This document shows positions 1-9,416 of a stretch of 32,738 nt of DNA, one piece after another. Position 1 is the stretch's first letter. Each line of letters opens with the position of its first letter. The notes under the pieces are model-generated. The model ran no database searches and was not told where the DNA came from. It worked only from the letters and a program-made list of their open reading frames with translations. Source of the stretch: Betaproteobacteria bacterium (GTDB taxonomy: Bacteria > Pseudomonadota > Gammaproteobacteria > Burkholderiales > SG8-39); assembly GCA_005883675.1 (NCBI GenBank), contig VBCM01000193.1, forward strand, positions 4,821 through 37,558, in the 5' to 3' direction. The position numbers and the translations under genes were made by a program.

Positions 1-2
1 GC

Positions 3-3000
3 CTGCTCGAGCATTTCGAGCGGCCGCTCGCCGATACCGCGGAGCAGGTGGCGATCATGTCGCGCTGGCTCACGGAGGGCGCGGCGGGCAAGGCGAGCGC
101 GGCCGCGCCGGCCGGTTTGCGGCCGGAGCTCACGCAGCACGTCAGCGCATTGCAGCTACGCGCGCGCGTCGCCGGGGAGATCCTCACGAACCTGCAATCG
201 GTTGAGCAGGCGCTCGACGCCTATGCGCGCGGCCATGCCGCCAAGGACGCGCTGGCCAAAGTGGCACCGCAGTTGCGGCAGATCCACGGCGCGCTGCGCG
301 TGCTGTCGTGGGAGCGGGCGGCGCTGGTGCTGGAGCGCTGCGAGCGAATGATCGCCGCGCTTACGCCGCAGAGCGAGGACCTCGACTGGGTCGCCGAGGG
401 CCTGAGCAGCCTGAGTCTGTTTGTCGGGCCCTGCGCGCAGGGCCGCGAGCCGCGCGAGCAGGCGCTCGACTTCTTCCTCGCGCGCATGGAGCAGCGGCCT
501 GCGCCACTGCCCGGCGCCGGCGCGCCCGCGCCGAGTGCGAAGCCGGACGAGAGCCTGCTGCAGGTTTTCCTCGAGGAAGCCGTGGAGGTGCTCGCGGCGC
601 TTGCCGCAGGCCTAGTGAACTGCCGCGCCGAGCCGGCTAATCTGGAGGTGCTCGCCAGCATCCGCCGCGGCTTCCACACGCTGAAAGGCAGCGGCCGCAT
701 GGTCGGCCTTGCCGAGCTCGGCGAGGCCGCCTGGCAGCTCGAGCGCGTGATGAACCACTGGCTCGAGCGCGAGCAGCCGGCCACCGGGGAGCTTCTCGAG
801 CTCGCCACCGTCGCCCACGGCTCGTTCACCGGGTGGATCGAGCGGCTGAAGAAGGGCGAGACGCCGGTCATCGACGCTCGGCCCATCAGCGAGCTTGCCG
901 CGAGACTCGCCGGCGAGGACTCTGCCGTTACGCGGGTGCGCGACGTCTATCTCAAGGAAGCCGCCCAGCACCTTGTCACGCTGAGGAGCGAATGCGCGGC
1001 ATGGGCCGCCAGCCAGGCGACGGAAGCTTCAGCCGCGTTTACCCGCGCCGCGCATACCCTTGCCAGCTCGTCGCGCACAGCGCGCGTCGAGCCGATCGCC
1101 CAGGTCGCCGCCCAACTCGAGCAATGGATGCCGCTCGCCGAGCGCACCGTGGAGCCAGCCGACCAGCAGGTGATTGGCGCGGCGATCGAGGAGCTCGCCG
1201 TGATCCTCGCCGCCGTCGGCCGCGGCGAGTCGCCCGCGCCGCCTGCCGAGACGCTCGCCGCGCTGCAGGCGCTCAGGAATCGCCTGCTCGTGCCGTTGCG
1301 GCCGAAGGAAAAGCGCACGGTGCGCGATGACTTCGACGGCGCGCTGCTGCCCGTGTTCCTCGAGGAAGCGCACGAGCTCGTACCGCAGGTGGCGGGCGAC
1401 TTGCGCGCGTGGCGCGCCAATCCGCAGGACCGCACCGCCGCCGACGCGGTGAAGCGCGCGCTGCACACCCTCAAGGGCAGCGCGCGTATGGCGGGCGCGA
1501 TTCGCCTTGGCGAGCTCACCCACCTGATGGAAAGCCGCATCGAATACGCGCTCGAGGCGGGCGAGATCACCGCCGAGCTCTTCGACGAGCTGCAGGCGAA
1601 GCTCGACCGGCTCAGCACCGATCTCGAGAAGCTCGGCGCTTCCGGCGCCCCGGCCCCCGCCGCGGCCGCCAAGGGACCGGAGCCGCGCGTGCCGGCCGGC
1701 GCCCCCGCGGCCCTGCTGCGGGTGAACGCCGAGCGGCTCGACCGCCTGATCACGGAAGCGGGCGAGGCGGCGATCGCGCGCTCGCGCATCGAGGCGGAGC
1801 TGCGCCAGACCAAGCAGGCGCTCGCCGACCTGAACGAGAGCATCGCCCGACTGCGCACGCAGCTACGTGAAGTGGAGATCCAGGCCGACAGCCAGCTGCA
1901 ATCGCGCCGTTCCGAGCTCGCGGAGCACGTACAGGACTTCGATCCGCTCGAGTTCGACCGCTACACGCGCCTGCAGGAGCTCACGCGCATGATGGCGGAG
2001 GGCCTGAACGACGTCGCGACGCTGCAGCAGGGGCTGATGAAGAGCGTCGGCGAGAGTGACGCGGCGCTGCTTCAGCAGGCGCGCATCGGCCGCGAGCTGC
2101 AGCAGGAGCTGATGCGCATGCGCGCGGTGCCGTTTGCGAACCTTGCCGAGCGGCTGCAGCGCATCGTGCGCCAGAGCGCCGCCGAGCTCGCCCGCAAGGC
2201 CGAGCTCTCCATCGAGGGCGGCCAGGTGGAGCTCGACCGCGGCGTGCTCGAGCGCATCTCGGCGCCGCTCGAGCACATGCTGCGCAACGCGCTCGTGCAC
2301 GGCATCGAGCTGCCGGCGGCGCGCGTCGCGGCCGGCAAGCCCGAGGCCGGACGTATCGCCATCAGCCTGCGCCAGGAAGCGAACGAAGTCGTCGTGGGCG
2401 TGGCCGACGACGGCGCCGGCCTCGACCTCGAGCGCCTGCGCGCGAGCGCCGTCGACAAGGGTCTCGTCGCCGCCGACCAGGCGCTCTCCGAGGCCGAGCA
2501 GGTGCAGCTCGTGTTCATGCCGGGCGTCTCGACCGCCGAGTCGGTGACCGAGCTCGCGGGCCGCGGCGTCGGCATGGACGTCGTACGCACCGAGATCCAG
2601 GCGCTCGGCGGCCGTCTCGAGGTGACGAGTGCTCGCGGCCGCGGCACGACCTTCGCGATCTATCTGCCGCTCACCCTCGCCGTCACGCAGACGGTGATGG
2701 TGCGCGCGGGCGGCATCACGCTCGCCATTTCATCGGCGAGCGTCGAGCAGGTCCTGCGCGTCAAGGCCGACGCGCTCGTCTCGCACTACGAGGCGGGCAG
2801 GGTCGAATTCCAGGGCCGCCAATATCCGCTGCACTACCTGCGCCAGCTTCTTGGCAGCCGCGCCGCCACCAACATCCAGGACTGGAACCTCGTGCTCCTC
2901 GTGAGGAGCGGCGCGCATCGCGTCGCCGTGCACGTCGACGATCTCATCGGCAACCGCGAGATGGTGGTGAAGAACATCGGCCCGCAGCTTTCGCGCATGC

Positions 3001-3503
3001 CCGGCGTGGCCGGTGCCACGGTGCTCGCCGACGGCTCGATCGTGCTGATCGTCAATCCGGTGCAGCTTGCCCACCGCGCCCAGGGGCCGATGAAGAGCAC
3101 GGCGACGCCCGAGCTCTCCGGGAGCGCGACGCGCGCGGCGCCGCTCGTGATGGTGGTGGACGACTCGCTCACCGTGCGCAAGATCACCGGGCGCCTCCTC
3201 GAGCGCGAGGGCTACCGCGTGCTCACGGCCAAGGACGGCCTCGACGCGCTCGAGCAGCTCAAGGGCGAGCTGCCCGCCATCATGCTGGTCGACATCGAGA
3301 TGCCGCGCATGGACGGCTTCGACCTCGCGCGCAACGTGCGCGGTGATCCGCGCACCATGGAGATCCCGATCATCATCATTTCCTCGCGCACGGCGCCGAA
3401 GCACCGCTCGCGCGCGGCCGAGCTCGGCGTCAACGCCTTCCTCGGCAAGCCCTACCAGGAGGCGGAGCTCTTGCAGCAGATCGCCGCGCTGGCCCGCGCA
3501 TGA
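3..3503 (+). CDS. chpA: ChpA-like hybrid chemosensory histidine kinase (multiple Hpt, HATPase, CheW-like, C-terminal REC), 5'-partial
   Basis: Hpt motifs FHTLKGSGRM and LHTLKGSARM plus a degenerate AAHTLASSSRT; HATPase boxes (HMLRNALVHGIE, VADDGAGLD, GRGVGMDVV); CheW-like region; C-terminal REC (VVDDSLTVRKI...LVDIEMPRMDG...FLGKP). The frame is open upstream of the listed start at 48 back to the window edge, so the gene is probably truncated. Confidence 0.9.
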   Translation: MLEHFERPLADTAEQVAIMSRWLTEGAAGKASAAAPAGLRPELTQHVSALQLRARVAGEILTNLQSVEQALDAYARGHAAKDALAKVAPQLRQIHGALRVLSWERAALVLERCERMIAALTPQSEDLDWVAEGLSSLSLFVGPCAQGREPREQALDFFLARMEQRPAPLPGAGAPAPSAKPDESLLQVFLEEAVEVLAALAAGLVNCRAEPANLEVLASIRRGFHTLKGSGRMVGLAELGEAAWQLERVMNHWLEREQPATGELLELATVAHGSFTGWIERLKKGETPVIDARPISELAARLAGEDSAVTRVRDVYLKEAAQHLVTLRSECAAWAASQATEASAAFTRAAHTLASSSRTARVEPIAQVAAQLEQWMPLAERTVEPADQQVIGAAIEELAVILAAVGRGESPAPPAETLAALQALRNRLLVPLRPKEKRTVRDDFDGALLPVFLEEAHELVPQVAGDLRAWRANPQDRTAADAVKRALHTLKGSARMAGAIRLGELTHLMESRIEYALEAGEITAELFDELQAKLDRLSTDLEKLGASGAPAPAAAAKGPEPRVPAGAPAALLRVNAERLDRLITEAGEAAIARSRIEAELRQTKQALADLNESIARLRTQLREVEIQADSQLQSRRSELAEHVQDFDPLEFDRYTRLQELTRMMAEGLNDVATLQQGLMKSVGESDAALLQQARIGRELQQELMRMRAVPFANLAERLQRIVRQSAAELARKAELSIEGGQVELDRGVLERISAPLEHMLRNALVHGIELPAARVAAGKPEAGRIAISLRQEANEVVVGVADDGAGLDLERLRASAVDKGLVAADQALSEAEQVQLVFMPGVSTAESVTELAGRGVGMDVVRTEIQALGGRLEVTSARGRGTTFAIYLPLTLAVTQTVMVRAGGITLAISSASVEQVLRVKADALVSHYEAGRVEFQGRQYPLHYLRQLLGSRAATNIQDWNLVLLVRSGAHRVAVHVDDLIGNREMVVKNIGPQLSRMPGVAGATVLADGSIVLIVNPVQLAHRAQGPMKSTATPELSGSATRAAPLVMVVDDSLTVRKITGRLLEREGYRVLTAKDGLDALEQLKGELPAIMLVDIEMPRMDGFDLARNVRGDPRTMEIPIIIISSRTAPKHRSRAAELGVNAFLGKPYQEAELLQQIAALARA

Positions 3504-4867
3504 AGTTCGAGCTCCAGGAGCACATCGGCAAGTACCCGCTGCTGCGCGAGATCGGCGCCGGCGCGACGAGCAAGGTCTATCTCGCGCGCGACCCGTTCGC
3601 CGAGCGCGATGTCGCCATCAAGGTGTTTCTGTTCGACAAGGACGCCGACGGCGAGCAGGAGCGCATGAAGCACAAGTCGTTCATCGCCGAAGCGTCGCTT
3701 GCCGGCAAGCTCGCCCACCCGCACATCGTCGAGATCTTCGACGCCGTGGTCGAGCCCGGCCGCAGCTATCTCGTCATGGAATACGTGCCCGGCACGACGC
3801 TCGAGGCGCACGCCGACGTGGCGCGCCTGCTGCCGGTCAGCAAGGTGGTGGAGATCATCTTCAAGTGCATCCGCGCGCTGGAATATGCGCACCGCCATGG
3901 CGTCATCCATCGCGACATCAAGCCCGGCAACCTCCTGCTTTCCGAGAGCGGCGAGACCAAGGTGAGCGACTTCGGCGCCTCCTTCCAGCAGAAGCTGCAG
4001 GACACGACGCAGATCAGCGGCGTCGGCTCGCCCGCCTACATGTCGCCCGAGCAGGTGCGCCTCGAGCCGCTCACCCTCCAGACCGACATCTACTCGCTCG
4101 GCGTCACCATGTATCGTCTGCTCACCGGGCGGCTGCCGTTCAGCGCCTCGACCCAGCCCGCGCTCACCTACGCCATCCTCAACACCGAGGCGCAGCGCCC
4201 GGCGAAGCTCCGCCCCGAGCTGCCGGGACTGCTCGACGCCATCGTCATGAAGGCGATGGAGAAGAACCCGGCGGCGCGCTACCAGTCATGGCTCGATTTC
4301 GGCAAGGACTTGAGCCAGGCGTTCGCCAGCCTGCGCCTCGCCGGCGCCACGGTGTCCGACTCGGAGAAGTTCACCAAGCTGCGCGACTTCCCTTTCTTTG
4401 CCGACTTCAACGACGTCGCGCTCTGGGAGCTGATCCGCATCGCGACGTGGAAAACGATCGCGCCGCAGACCGTGCTGATCCGCGAGGGAGAGACCGGCGA
4501 GAACTTTTATTTCCTGGTCGAGGGCGAAGTCGACGTCACGCTCTTCAGCAAGCTTCTCGCCACGGTGAAGACGGGGCGCTGCTTCGGCGAGCTGCTCTAC
4601 TTCGCCGAGCGCTCGCAGCGGCGCACCAGCACCGTCACCGCGCGCACGCCGATCACCGTGATGGAGGTGAAGGCGGACGCCATGCGCGCGGCGACCGACG
4701 CCTGCCAGGCCGCGTTCAACAAGGCGTGCATGCGGGTAAGACGTCCTGCGAGCGCTCGAGCGCATAGAAGTGCGCGCGCAGCGCGGGGATGGCATGCGTG
4801 GCGATCGCCTCGGCGCTCCAGCCGCTCTCGCGGTGCACCGAGCGCAGCGGCCGGTTCTGCGACATGA
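3500..4867 (+). CDS. Serine/threonine protein kinase with C-terminal cyclic-nucleotide-binding domain; C-terminus probably aberrant after about nt 4737
   Basis: GAGATSKVYLARD loop, VAIKVF lysine, HRDIKPGNLLL, DFGAS, SPAYMSPEQ; cNMP domain LIREGETGENFYFLVEGEVDV...CFGELLYFAE. ATG overlaps the chpA stop (ATGA at 3500). Confidence 0.88.
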   Translation: MKFELQEHIGKYPLLREIGAGATSKVYLARDPFAERDVAIKVFLFDKDADGEQERMKHKSFIAEASLAGKLAHPHIVEIFDAVVEPGRSYLVMEYVPGTTLEAHADVARLLPVSKVVEIIFKCIRALEYAHRHGVIHRDIKPGNLLLSESGETKVSDFGASFQQKLQDTTQISGVGSPAYMSPEQVRLEPLTLQTDIYSLGVTMYRLLTGRLPFSASTQPALTYAILNTEAQRPAKLRPELPGLLDAIVMKAMEKNPAARYQSWLDFGKDLSQAFASLRLAGATVSDSEKFTKLRDFPFFADFNDVALWELIRIATWKTIAPQTVLIREGETGENFYFLVEGEVDVTLFSKLLATVKTGRCFGELLYFAERSQRRTSTVTARTPITVMEVKADAMRAATDACQAAFNKACMRVRRPASARAHRSARAARGWHAWRSPRRSSRSRGAPSAAAGSAT

Positions 4868-5624
4868 GGAAGATCTCGTTCGCGCGCACGGCAAAGATCT
4901 GCCCGCTCACCTCGCGTGCGGCCTCCGACGCTAGATAGACCGCCAGCGGCGCAATCTTCGCCGTTTGCATGCTTTTCAGCTTTTCCACCCGCGCTTGCTG
5001 GTCCGGCGTCTGGGCCGGGATCGAGCCGATCATGCGGCTCCAGGCGAACGGCGCGATGCAGTTGGAGCGCACGTGGTATTTCGCCATGTCCAGCGCGATC
5101 GACTTCGACAGCCCGACGATGCCGAGCTTCGCCGCGGCGTAGTTCGCCTGGCCGAGATTGCCGATGAGACCGGACGTCGACGTCATATGGACGTATGCAC
5201 CGGACTCCTGGGCCTTGAAGTGCGGCGCCGCGGCGCGCGCGACGTAGAACGAGCCGCTGAGGTGCACGTCGATCACCGCGCGCCAATCATCAGGCGACAG
5301 GTTGAAGAAGAACCGGTCGCGCAGGATCCCGGCATTGTTCACCACCGCATCGAGGCGCCCGAAGGCGTCAAGCGCCGTCTGCACGATGCGATTCGCCGAT
5401 GGCCAGTCCGCCACGCTGTCCGAGTTGGCCACGGCCGTGCCGCCGGCCGCGCGGATCTCGGCCGCCACCTGCCCGGCCGGTGCGCCGCTCGCGCCTTCGC
5501 CTTTGACCGTCGTGCCGAGATCGTTCACCACCACCTTCGCGCCCGCCGCGGCCATGGCGAGGGCAAAGTCGCGCCCGATGCCGCCACCGGCGCCGGTGAC
5601 GAGCACCACCTTGCCCTGGAGCAT
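4716..5624 (-). CDS. Short-chain dehydrogenase/reductase (SDR)
   Basis: VTGAGGGIGRDFALAMAAAGAKVVVND, NNAGILRD, YAAAKLGIVGLSKS; GQIFAVRANEIFLMSQ near the C-terminus. Last ~6 residues (PACTPC) look atypical. Confidence 0.9.
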   Translation of the reverse strand: MLQGKVVLVTGAGGGIGRDFALAMAAAGAKVVVNDLGTTVKGEGASGAPAGQVAAEIRAAGGTAVANSDSVADWPSANRIVQTALDAFGRLDAVVNNAGILRDRFFFNLSPDDWRAVIDVHLSGSFYVARAAAPHFKAQESGAYVHMTSTSGLIGNLGQANYAAAKLGIVGLSKSIALDMAKYHVRSNCIAPFAWSRMIGSIPAQTPDQQARVEKLKSMQTAKIAPLAVYLASEAAREVSGQIFAVRANEIFLMSQNRPLRSVHRESGWSAEAIATHAIPALRAHFYALERSQDVLPACTPC

Positions 5625-5644
5625 CGCCGTATTATGCGCGCGCG
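5625..5644. promoter_or_regulatory. Putative bidirectional -10 region between the divergent SDR and acyl-CoA synthetase genes
   Basis: + strand TATTAT 5630-5635, 9 nt before ATG 5645; - strand CATAAT 5636-5631, 6 nt before ATG 5624; intergenic only 20 bp. Confidence 0.5.
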
Positions 5645-7702
5645 ATGCAGGCGAGCCTCGACGCTGCCCTGAATCCCGCTTCGGTGGCGATCATCGGCGC
5701 CTCGGACAATCCGCACAAAGTGGGCGGGCGTCCGCTGCTCTACCTGCAACGCTATGGCTATCGCGGCGCCATCTATCCCATCAACCCTGCGCGCTCGAGC
5801 GTGCAAGGCCTGCGCGCCTTTGCGCGCATCGCAGATACGCCGCAGGTGCCGGATCTCGCGATCATCGCCATCGCTGGCGATGAAGCCGTCGGCGCCGTCG
5901 AGGCGTGCGCCGCGCGCGGCGTGAAGGTCGCCGTGGTGATGACCTCGGGCTTCGCCGAAACGGGCGAGGCGGGCGCCCGCGCGCAAGCGCGCATGGCTGC
6001 GGCCGCGCGCGGCGGCGGCATGCGGCTCATCGGCCCGAACTGCCAGGGCCTCGCCAACTTCGCCACCGGCATGGTGGCGAACTTCTCGACCATCTTCCAC
6101 GAGCTCGAGGGGCGCGACGGGCCGGTGGCGATCGTCAGCCAGAGCGGCGCCAACTCGCAGGCGATCTACGCGCTGCTGCGCGAGAAGGGTATGAGCGCCC
6201 GCCACGTGCACGCTACCGGCAACGAGGCCGACGTGACCGTCGCCGATCTTGCGGCCGCCGTGGTTGGCGACGAAGGCGTGCGGCTCGTCCTCGTCTACAT
6301 GGAGGCGATCAAGGACCCGCCGACGCTGGCGGCGGCGGCTGCGCGGGCGCATGCGCGCGCTCTGCCGATCCTCGCGCTTAAGGCTGGCCGCACGGCGAGC
6401 GGCCAGCGCGCGGCGAGCTCGCACACCGGCGCGCTCGCCACGGAAGATCGCGTGGTCGATGCCTTCTTCGAGCGCTGCGGCATCTGGCGCGCCGCCGATC
6501 CGCAGGAGCTGGTGCGCGCCGCCGAGCTCTACCTTGGCGCTCACCGCCCGCACGGCAGGCGCCTCGCTTTCGTCAGCAACTCCGGCGCGAGCTGCGTCAT
6601 GGCCGCCGATCAGGCCGAGCGCCAGGGCATCCCGCTCGCCCCGATATCCGCGTCGGCCAAGGAACGGTTGCGACGCGCGCTGCCGGCTTTTGCCGCGCTC
6701 GATAACCCGATCGACGTCACCGGCGCGCTGCTTAGCGACTCCGGTCTTCTCGGCGCGGTGTTGCCGATAATCGGCGACGATGCGCAGACCGATTTGTTGC
6801 TCATCGCGCTGCCGGTCGCCGGCGCGGGCTACGACGTGCCGCGCTTCGCGCGCGACCTGGCGCAGTTCCAACAAACGTATCCCATCACCAGCGCTGCAGC
6901 GGCGCCGCAAGCTGCCGTGCGCCAGGCATTCGCCGACGCCGGCATCGCGACCTTTGCGCGCGAAGGCGAGGCGATGGACGCGCTTGCGCAGCTCGCCGAT
7001 CACGCGGCGCTGCTGCGGCGAGCACCGCCCGCGCCGCTCGTGCGCATCGCGCTGCGCGGCAAGCCGCGCTTTCTCAGCGAGGCCGAGAGCCTCGCGCTCA
7101 TCGCACAGGCGGGCCTGCCGGTGATCGAGCACCGGCTCTGCCGCGACGAGGGCGAGCTCGAGCGCGCGCTCGAGGCGCTCGGCGCTGACATCGTGCTGAA
7201 GGCCTGCTCGCCCGACCTGCCGCACAAGAGCGACCATGGGCTCGTCGCCATCGGCGCAGCCGATCCGCGCGCCGAGTTCCGGCGCCAGCGCGAACGCTGC
7301 CTTGCGCTCGGCGCGCGCTTCGACGGCGTGATCGCCGCGCGGCGCGCTCGCGGCGGCCGCGAGCTCGCGCTCGGCGCCCGACTCGATCCGCATTTCGGCC
7401 CCGTGCTGCTCGTCGGCGCCGGCGGCATCTACCTCGAGGCGCTGAAGGACTACCGGCTCCTGCTCGCGCCGTGCACCGAGGATGAGGTCGCGGCAAAGCT
7501 CGGCGAGCTGCGCATCGCGCCGCTGCTTGGCGCCTTGCGCGGCCAGCCGCCGCGCGACGTGCGCGCGCTGGCGCGCATGGCGGTCAAGCTGGGCGAGGCG
7601 CTCATCGCCTGGGATGGCGAAGTGGCCGCGGTGGATCTCAACCCGGTGATGGTGTTTGATACGGGCGCGATCGCGCTCGACGCGCTGGTCGAAAAGTGCT
7701 GA
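5645..7702 (+). CDS. Acetate/acyl-CoA synthetase, ADP(NDP)-forming family (CoA-binding, succinyl-CoA-synthetase-like and ATP-grasp regions)
   Basis: N-terminal [62 protein letters not shown]-terminal ATP-grasp [21 protein letters not shown]. Confidence 0.88.
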   Translation: MQASLDAALNPASVAIIGASDNPHKVGGRPLLYLQRYGYRGAIYPINPARSSVQGLRAFARIADTPQVPDLAIIAIAGDEAVGAVEACAARGVKVAVVMTSGFAETGEAGARAQARMAAAARGGGMRLIGPNCQGLANFATGMVANFSTIFHELEGRDGPVAIVSQSGANSQAIYALLREKGMSARHVHATGNEADVTVADLAAAVVGDEGVRLVLVYMEAIKDPPTLAAAAARAHARALPILALKAGRTASGQRAASSHTGALATEDRVVDAFFERCGIWRAADPQELVRAAELYLGAHRPHGRRLAFVSNSGASCVMAADQAERQGIPLAPISASAKERLRRALPAFAALDNPIDVTGALLSDSGLLGAVLPIIGDDAQTDLLLIALPVAGAGYDVPRFARDLAQFQQTYPITSAAAAPQAAVRQAFADAGIATFAREGEAMDALAQLADHAALLRRAPPAPLVRIALRGKPRFLSEAESLALIAQAGLPVIEHRLCRDEGELERALEALGADIVLKACSPDLPHKSDHGLVAIGAADPRAEFRRQRERCLALGARFDGVIAARRARGGRELALGARLDPHFGPVLLVGAGGIYLEALKDYRLLLAPCTEDEVAAKLGELRIAPLLGALRGQPPRDVRALARMAVKLGEALIAWDGEVAAVDLNPVMVFDTGAIALDALVEKC

Positions 7703-7706
7703 TGGC

Positions 7707-7712
7707 TATAAT
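7707..7712 (+). promoter_or_regulatory. Perfect -10 hexamer upstream of etfB, possible leaderless start
   Basis: TATAAT with 6 nt to ATG 7719; 4 nt after the preceding gene's stop. No clear -35. Confidence 0.5.
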
Positions 7713-7718
7713 TTGCCG

Positions 7719-8468
7719 ATGAAGGTCCTCGTCGCCGTAAAGCGCGTCGTCGATTTCAACGTCAAGGTCCGCGTCAAGGCCGACAACAGCGGCGTCGAGA
7801 CCGCGAACGTCAAGATGTCCATGAATCCCTTCGACGAGATCGCCGTCGAAGCGGCGGTGCGGCTGAAGGAAGCGGGCAGCGCCACCGAAATCATCGCCAT
7901 CTCCTGTGGCGTGGCGCAGTGCCAGGAGACGCTGCGCACCGCGCTTGCCATCGGCGCCGACCGCGCGATCCTGGTCGAGACCGCGGCCGAGCTTCAGCCC
8001 CTGGCGGTAGCGAAGCTGCTGAGAGCCATCTGCCAGAAGGAATCGCCGCAGCTCGTCATCATGGGCAAGCAGGCGATCGACGACGATTCGAACCAGACCG
8101 GCCAGATGCTCGCCGCGCTGCTTGGCTGGCCGCAGGCCACGTTCGCCTCCAAGATCGAGCTCGCCGAGGGCCGCGCCAAGGTGACGCGCGAGGTCGACGG
8201 CGGCCTCGAGACCGTGTCGATCAAGCTGCCCGCGGTGATCACCACCGACCTGCGCCTGAACGAGCCGCGCTACGTCACCCTGCCGAACATCATGAAGGCG
8301 AAGAAGAAGGCGCTCGAGACGCTGAAGCCGGAAGCGCTCGGCGTCGATGTGTCGCCGCGGCTGGCGACGCTCAAGGTGGTCGAGCCGCCGAAGCGCAAGG
8401 CGGGCGTCAAGGTGCCAGACGCCAAGGCGCTCCTCGAGAAGCTGCGCAACGAAGCGAAGGTGCTTTGA
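7719..8468 (+). CDS. etfB: Electron transfer flavoprotein beta subunit
   Basis: [27 protein letters not shown]...[17 protein letters not shown]...[30 protein letters not shown]. Start refined from the listed ORF (7656) to ATG 7719. Confidence 0.96.
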   Translation: MKVLVAVKRVVDFNVKVRVKADNSGVETANVKMSMNPFDEIAVEAAVRLKEAGSATEIIAISCGVAQCQETLRTALAIGADRAILVETAAELQPLAVAKLLRAICQKESPQLVIMGKQAIDDDSNQTGQMLAALLGWPQATFASKIELAEGRAKVTREVDGGLETVSIKLPAVITTDLRLNEPRYVTLPNIMKAKKKALETLKPEALGVDVSPRLATLKVVEPPKRKAGVKVPDAKALLEKLRNEAKVL

Positions 8469-9406
8469 TGGCGGTCCTCGTCGTCGCCGAGCACGACAAC
8501 AAGTCCATACGCAAGGCCACGCTGAACGCGATTGCCGCCGCGCAGAAGATCGGCGGCGATGTGCACCTGCTCGTCGCGGGCCACCAGGCCGGTGACGCCG
8601 CCAAGGCGGCCGCACAGATTGCGGGCGTGAAGAAGGTGCTGCTAGCCGATGCGCCGCAGCTCGCCGAGGAGCTTGCCGAGAACGTCGCCGCGCTCATCGT
8701 CTCGCTCGCCAAGGACTACTCGCACATCCTCGCTCCTGCCACCTCGACCGGCAAGAACATCATGCCGCGCGCGGCGGCGCTGCTTGATGTGCAGCAAATC
8801 TCGGACATCTGCGCCGTCGAGTCGCCGGACACGTTCGTGCGGCCGATCTACGCGGGCAATGCGCTCGCCACGGTGAAGTCGAAGGACGCGATCAAAGTGA
8901 TCACCGTGCGCACGACGGCCTTCGACGCCGTGGCCGCCACCGGGGGCAACGCGCGGGTCGAAAACGTGCAGGCGCCGGCGGACAGCGGACTTTCAGCGTT
9001 CGTTGGCCGCGAGGTCTCCAAATCGGAGCGCCCCGAGCTCACCGCGGCGAAGATCATCGTCTCCGGCGGCCGCGGCCTCGGATCGGGCGAGAACTTCACC
9101 AAGGTGCTCGAGCCGCTCGCCGACAAGCTCGGCGCGGCGATGGGCGCCTCGCGCGCCGCGGTCGACGCGGGCTTCGTGCCGAACGACTGGCAGGTCGGGC
9201 AGACCGGCAAGATCGTCGCCCCTGACCTCTATATCGCAGTGGGCATCTCCGGCGCGATCCAGCACCTCGCGGGCATGAAGGACAGCCGCGTGATCGTCGC
9301 CATCAACAAGGACGAGGAAGCGCCGATCTTCCAGGTGGCCGACTACGGCCTGGTGGGCGATCTCTTCCAGCTCGTCCCGAACGTGGTGGAGGAGCTAAAG
9401 AAATGA
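8468..9406 (+). CDS. etfA: Electron transfer flavoprotein alpha subunit
   Basis: [39 protein letters not shown]-terminal FAD site [68 protein letters not shown]. Start overlaps the etfB stop (TGATG). Confidence 0.96.
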   Translation: MAVLVVAEHDNKSIRKATLNAIAAAQKIGGDVHLLVAGHQAGDAAKAAAQIAGVKKVLLADAPQLAEELAENVAALIVSLAKDYSHILAPATSTGKNIMPRAAALLDVQQISDICAVESPDTFVRPIYAGNALATVKSKDAIKVITVRTTAFDAVAATGGNARVENVQAPADSGLSAFVGREVSKSERPELTAAKIIVSGGRGLGSGENFTKVLEPLADKLGAAMGASRAAVDAGFVPNDWQVGQTGKIVAPDLYIAVGISGAIQHLAGMKDSRVIVAINKDEEAPIFQVADYGLVGDLFQLVPNVVEELKK

Positions 9407-9416
9407 GCACGCCCAT

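Noticed and set aside
5525-7393. 622-aa antisense ORF on the minus strand
   Set aside because: Arg/Ala/His-rich translation with no family motifs; shadow of the clearly coding acyl-CoA synthetase on + in a GC-rich genome.
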